Position numbers and translations under genes: made by a program | Part shown: in pieces, positions 60,784-64,000 of the stretch | How positions within the stretch are numbered: the first letter of the stretch is position 1 | How the letters are laid out: each line of letters begins with the position of its first letter | NCBI GenBank assembly: GCA_019424905.1 | Contig: JAHYYP010000007.1 | Location: 1-64,000, forward strand | DNA: 64,000 bases | Direction: 5' to 3' | Source of the DNA: Collinsella sp. | GTDB taxonomy: Bacteria > Actinomycetota > Coriobacteriia > Coriobacteriales > Coriobacteriaceae | The notes under the pieces: model-generated | Database searches by the model: none | Told to the model about the DNA's origin: nothing | The model's input: the letters and a program-made list of their open reading frames with translations, nothing else

Positions 60784-62289
60784 ATGGCTTTGACCGACAT
60801 CTCGCATCCCACCGACATCGCAATGCTCACCGATCTGTACGAGCTCACTATGGCCCAGGGCCTGTGGGAGAGCGGCAAGGCCAACGAGCAGGGTTGTTTT
60901 ACCGCGTTTTACCGCGACCATCCCTTTGGTAGCGCCTACGCCGTCATGTGCGGTACCGCCGAGCTGCCCGAGCTGGTCGAGAACCTGCGCTTTACGCCCG
61001 AGGACATCGACTACCTCGCCTCGCTCCAGGCCCCGGCCGGCGGCGCGATGTTCAAGCCTGGATTCCTCGACTACCTGCGCGATTTTCGTGCGCATGTAAA
61101 CATCGACGCCGTCCCCGAGGGCGAGCTCGTCTTTCCGCGCGAGCCCATGGTGCGCGTCACCGGCCCCGCGTTGGAGTGCCAGCTGCTCGAGACGGCGCTG
61201 CTCAACATCGTCGGCTTCCAGACACTTGTCGCCACCAAGACTGCGCGCGTGGTGTTGGCGGCGGACGGCCGTCCCGTGGCCGAGTTTGGCCTGCGCCGCG
61301 CCCAGGGTCCCGATGGCGGCCTGGCCGTCGCGCGCGCGAGCTACGTTGCCGGCTGCTCCTCTACGTCCAATGTACTCGCCGGGCGCCGCTACGGTATTCC
61401 CGTCTTTGGCACGCATGCGCACAGCTGGGTGATGAGCTTCGATTCCGAGCTCGAGGCCTTCCGCGCCTTTGCCAAGTCGAGCCCCAAGAACTGTACGCTG
61501 CTCATCGACACCTACGATGTGCGCGAGGGCTGCGAGCATGCCATTACGATTGCCAAGGAGATGGAGGCGGTGGGCGAGCGCCTGTCGGCTATTCGCATTG
61601 ACTCGGGCGACCTCGCCAAGCTCTCCAAGTATGTGCGCGGCCGTTTTGATGCCGAGGGCCTGCCCTATGTGGGGATCTCGGTTTCCAACGATCTTGACGA
61701 GTACACGATTCAGTCACTGCTCGACCAGGGTGCGCCTATCGATAGCTTTGGCGTGGGCACCAAGCTCGCGACCTGCTATGACCAGCCGGCGCTGGGCGGC
61801 GTGTACAAGCTTTCCGCCCGCCGTGCGAGCGAGACGGACCCGTGGACGCCGGTGGTTAAGCTCTCCGAGCAGCCCTACAAGCGCACGATCCCGGGCGTGC
61901 AGCGCGTGCGCCGCTATTACGACGGCTTTGGCGACCCGATCTGCGACATGATCTATGACGAGGACCATCTGGCGGGGGAGGGCGCCGCGCGCGGCAATAC
62001 CCTCGTGGCCGTGAACGATGCCGCTCTGGTGACCGATGTGTCCGAGCTTGAGTATCGCGAGCTGCTGGCGCCGATCGTGCGCAATGGCAGCGCCGTTGCC
62101 CCGCGCGAGAGCATTGAGGACGCACGAGAGCGTTGCACCTGGGCGCTTGACCATCTTGATCCGGTCTACAAGCGCTTCCTGTACCCGCAGACCTATGTGG
62201 TGGGCATGGAGCAGGGCCTGGCACAGGTGCGCGACGAGCTCGTGCGCAAGAACATGGCCGCGGCTTCCGCCTTTCCCTGGGCTCACTAA
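60784..62289 (+). CDS. pncB: Nicotinate phosphoribosyltransferase
   Basis: The 501-aa enzyme makes nicotinate mononucleotide from nicotinate and PRPP in NAD salvage. It opens TDLYELTMAQGLWESGKAN (residues 14-32), with FGLRRAQGPDGG (the conserved Arg-rich phosphate loop), FGTHAHSWVMSF (catalytic His region), RIDSGDLAKLSKYVR, and GVGTKLATCYDQPALGGVYKL. Length fits the longer Gram-positive type. The ATG at 60784 has GAAAGG upstream; the longer open frame runs back through the preceding gene and is rejected. Confidence 0.93.
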   Translation: MALTDISHPTDIAMLTDLYELTMAQGLWESGKANEQGCFTAFYRDHPFGSAYAVMCGTAELPELVENLRFTPEDIDYLASLQAPAGGAMFKPGFLDYLRDFRAHVNIDAVPEGELVFPREPMVRVTGPALECQLLETALLNIVGFQTLVATKTARVVLAADGRPVAEFGLRRAQGPDGGLAVARASYVAGCSSTSNVLAGRRYGIPVFGTHAHSWVMSFDSELEAFRAFAKSSPKNCTLLIDTYDVREGCEHAITIAKEMEAVGERLSAIRIDSGDLAKLSKYVRGRFDAEGLPYVGISVSNDLDEYTIQSLLDQGAPIDSFGVGTKLATCYDQPALGGVYKLSARRASETDPWTPVVKLSEQPYKRTIPGVQRVRRYYDGFGDPICDMIYDEDHLAGEGAARGNTLVAVNDAALVTDVSELEYRELLAPIVRNGSAVAPRESIEDARERCTWALDHLDPVYKRFLYPQTYVVGMEQGLAQVRDELVRKNMAAASAFPWAH

Positions 62290-62369
62290 TGGACTTGGGC
62301 GGTAGGGGCGAATCGCGCTCCCTTGGCCGCTAGCTCGCCCGTTCGCTGAACAGTTGATTGGTCTGACGT

Positions 62370-63497
62370 ATGACGACTTCTTATAAAACGATGGTGGTAA
62401 AGATCGGTTCGTCCACGGTGGTGGGTGCCGATGGCAAGGTCAACCGCGCCTTTATCGGCGGGCTTGCCGATCAGGCCGCAGCGCTGCGCAAGCTCGGCTG
62501 GCGTCTGGTCGTGGTGAGCTCGGGCGCTATCGCCTGTGGCTATCCCGTGTTGGGCTTCGACCGCAAGCCGGTCGGCGACCTGCCGAGCCTGCAGGCCTGC
62601 GCCTCGGCTGGTCAGTGCATCATCTCGTCGGCCTACGACGAGGAGTTTCATGCGCGCGACCTGCTCACCTCGCTCGTGCTGCTCACGCGCCACGACACGG
62701 CCCGCCGCGCGTCCTACCTGCATGCGCGCGACGCCCTGCTGCGCCTGGTGGAGCTTGACGTGGTGCCGGTCGTCAACGAGAACGATACCGTTACCGTCGA
62801 TGAGATCAAGTTTGGCGACAACGACACGCTGGCGGCGCTTGTAAGCTGCCTGGTTTCCGCCGACCTGTGCGTGACGCTCTCGGACATCGATGGCCTCTAT
62901 ACCGCCAATCCGCATGAGGACCCCACGGCCGAGTTCGTCCCGGTCGTGCATAAGATCGATGCCAAGATCATTGCCTCGGCAGGCGATTCTTCGACCTCGG
63001 TGGGCACGGGCGGCATGATCACCAAGATTCGCGCGAGCCGCATTTTGATGACGGCGGGCATTCAGAGCGTGATTTGCTCGGGTGAGGAGCCCGATGCGCT
63101 CGTGCGCCTTGCCCGCGGCGAGAGCGTGGGTACGCTGTTCGATCCGCCGGCGGAGCGCCTGGACATCGCACCCCGCAAACTGTGGATCGCGCTGGGCGAC
63201 AAGGCCCACGGCTCGGTGACGGTTGATGACGGTGCTGCGAAGGCGCTGGTCAGCCGTGGCTCTTCCCTGCTTGCGGTGGGTATTCGCGAGGTCGATGGCC
63301 AGTTTGCCGAGGGCGATGTGCTCGATGTGTGCGATCCGAGCGGTATGGTCGTCGCCCGCGGTATCGCCGAGGCCGATTCGGACGTGCTGGAGCTTGCAGC
63401 CGGCCGCCGCCAGGACCAGATCGCCAGCAACCGCCTGCTCGCTAACCTGGCCGAGAAGCCGGCGATACACAGGGATAACCTAATCGTCTTCGCTTAA
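62370..63497 (+). CDS. proB: Glutamate 5-kinase
   Basis: The 375-aa enzyme phosphorylates glutamate to start proline synthesis. It has MVVKIGSSTVVG (residues 8-19), VVVSSGAIACGYPVLG (substrate loop), VVPVVNENDTVTVDEIKFGDND (in pieces, the nucleotide/glutamate site), and GTGGMITKIRASRILM. A C-terminal PUA domain (residues 275-375) is present, as in the standard two-domain type. The ribosome site before ATG 62370 is weak. A long terminator-like inverted repeat follows at 63512. No proA is in the window. Confidence 0.95.
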   Translation: MTTSYKTMVVKIGSSTVVGADGKVNRAFIGGLADQAAALRKLGWRLVVVSSGAIACGYPVLGFDRKPVGDLPSLQACASAGQCIISSAYDEEFHARDLLTSLVLLTRHDTARRASYLHARDALLRLVELDVVPVVNENDTVTVDEIKFGDNDTLAALVSCLVSADLCVTLSDIDGLYTANPHEDPTAEFVPVVHKIDAKIIASAGDSSTSVGTGGMITKIRASRILMTAGIQSVICSGEEPDALVRLARGESVGTLFDPPAERLDIAPRKLWIALGDKAHGSVTVDDGAAKALVSRGSSLLAVGIREVDGQFAEGDVLDVCDPSGMVVARGIAEADSDVLELAAGRRQDQIASNRLLANLAEKPAIHRDNLIVFA

Positions 63498-63511
63498 CCA
63501 ATTGACGCTGC

Positions 63512-63610
63512 AAACGCCCCTAAGCGGCAATCTGACGTTCAATCGTCGGGCATGACCAAAAGGTCAATGCCCTCCTCTTTCACGTCACCTTGCTCGCTTA
63601 GGGGCGTTTT
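63512..63610 (+). terminator. Long inverted repeat after proB with inner hairpin
   Basis: AAACGCCCCTAAGCG (63512-63526) and CGCTTAGGGGCGTTT (63595-63609) are exact reverse complements, followed by TCGCTTT. Inside is a second hairpin GGCATGACC-AAAA-GGTCAATGCC. It would end proB transcription; the 302-base spacer to 63799 otherwise holds two repeats. Confidence 0.75.
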
Positions 63611-63658
63611 CGCTTTCCGTTCTCTACCTGCGATGGCCGTAACGCCGGCATATCGTAA

Positions 63659-63724
63659 GTTGCGGTGAAATAGGGATGGTTTGGCGGCTTTAAAGCCTTT
63701 AACAGTCCTTATTTCACCGCAACT
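63659..63724. repeat. Palindromic repeat (GTTGCGGTG..CACCGCAAC), copy 2
   Basis: AGTTGCGGTGAAATAGGGA...TCCTTATTTCACCGCAACT with an inner GGCTTTAAAGCC hairpin. It has the same length and layout as the copy at 2919-2984. Confidence 0.75.
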
Positions 63725-63747
63725 CGTTGAGGCGGCGGGGTCCCACT

Positions 63748-63797
63748 GCCGGCACTTGGGGACGTTCCTTTTGTGCCGGCACTTTGGGACACTCCTT
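63748..63797. repeat. GGGGACGTTCCTT repeat pair
   Basis: GCCGGCACTTGGGGACGTTC followed by CTTTTGTGCCGGCACTTTGG and GACACTCCTT, i.e. two direct GCCGGCACTT units. The parts match those at 13072 and 50736. Confidence 0.7.
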
Positions 63798-63799
63798 AG

Positions 63800-64000
63800 C
63801 TAGAAGATCCGGCGCAGGTCTCCGCGGTTGAGCGCTTCGTCGAAGAGGTGCTTGAACACCGCGCTGCCGTGCAGGCCGTCGTGCTCGAACTCGTTGGTCA
63901 CCCAGGCATGCGAGTTGCCCACGCGGCTGAGCGTATCGAGCTGCATGCCCGAATCGACGTACATATCGTCGAAATACACCGCGGCCTGGAGTGGCACCTC
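63800..64000 (-). CDS. Alpha/beta hydrolase (proline iminopeptidase-like), C-terminal part
   Basis: The last 66 residues of a minus-strand gene that begins beyond the window. The sequence VPLQAAVYFDDMYVDSGMQL and NSHAWVTNEFEHDGLHGS matches the C-terminal region of actinobacterial alpha/beta hydrolases of the proline iminopeptidase type, where the catalytic His sits in the EHDG motif. The catalytic Ser region lies outside the window. It ends just before the repeat cluster. Confidence 0.75.
   Translation of the reverse strand, partial: EVPLQAAVYFDDMYVDSGMQLDTLSRVGNSHAWVTNEFEHDGLHGSAVFKHLFDEALNRGDLRRIF

Overview
The window looks like a chromosome segment of a Coriobacteriia gut actinobacterium, most likely Collinsella or a close relative. 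The evidence is high GC, actinobacterial-looking proteins, and intergenic spacers full of short palindromic repeats carrying GGGGACG and ACAAAGGTGCCTGTCCCCTTTGTGG, which I associate with that group. This placement is inferred from sequence style; no 16S gene is present.

Layout. 1-423: 5' part of an IS110-type transposase cut by the window edge. 0.7-13 kb: housekeeping genes (tgt, a LOG-family protein, DegV, HAD phosphatases, an M20 dipeptidase), the phosphate transport operon pstS-pstC-pstA-pstB, and an ABC-F ATPase. 13.2-16.8 kb: metal homeostasis: a DtxR-type regulator converging on a P1B-ATPase, a free-standing HMA metal-binding protein and an ArsR repressor, with three matching ArsR-type operators. 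17.1-18.3 kb: an AT-richer ORF with nuclease-like features. 18.6-28.9 kb: a DEDD exonuclease, a His-rich metal exporter, two histidine phosphatases, and serine biosynthesis (serC-serA) followed by an M20 peptidase and a shortened DUF1015-like protein.

29.2-44.0 kb is the main accessory feature: a six-function type 1 BREX phage-defence island (brxA-brxB-brxC-pglX-pglZ-brxL). It carries three unusual lesions or switches. (1) A run of ten G at the start of brxA puts the open frame one base out of register with an upstream ATG; nine G would restore a longer brxA with the family's expected N-terminus. (2) brxC is interrupted by one in-frame TAG followed at once by GTG. (3) pglX is split into an 832-aa methyltransferase/target-recognition part and a 322-aa C-terminal part, separated by a low-GC gene for an unknown three-helix membrane protein; the low-GC tract begins inside the target-recognition region. 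The locus is either a phase-variable, subunit-split BREX or one being inactivated. Three uncharacterised genes follow brxL (44.1-45.7 kb).

45.7-64 kb: two copies of a roughly 270-330 bp non-coding element, each holding a 123-bp MITE-like unit with 18-bp inverted ends, bracket a K+/H+ antiporter and a phosphoesterase. Then come a polysaccharide flippase, pckA, a B3/B4-domain protein, a MarR regulator, a second DegV protein, a small MGMT-like protein, trpS, a WecA/MraY-type transferase, a candidate structured ncRNA (possibly 6S), a PflX-type radical SAM protein, tRNA-Ala(CGC), pncB, proB and the 3' end of an alpha/beta hydrolase.
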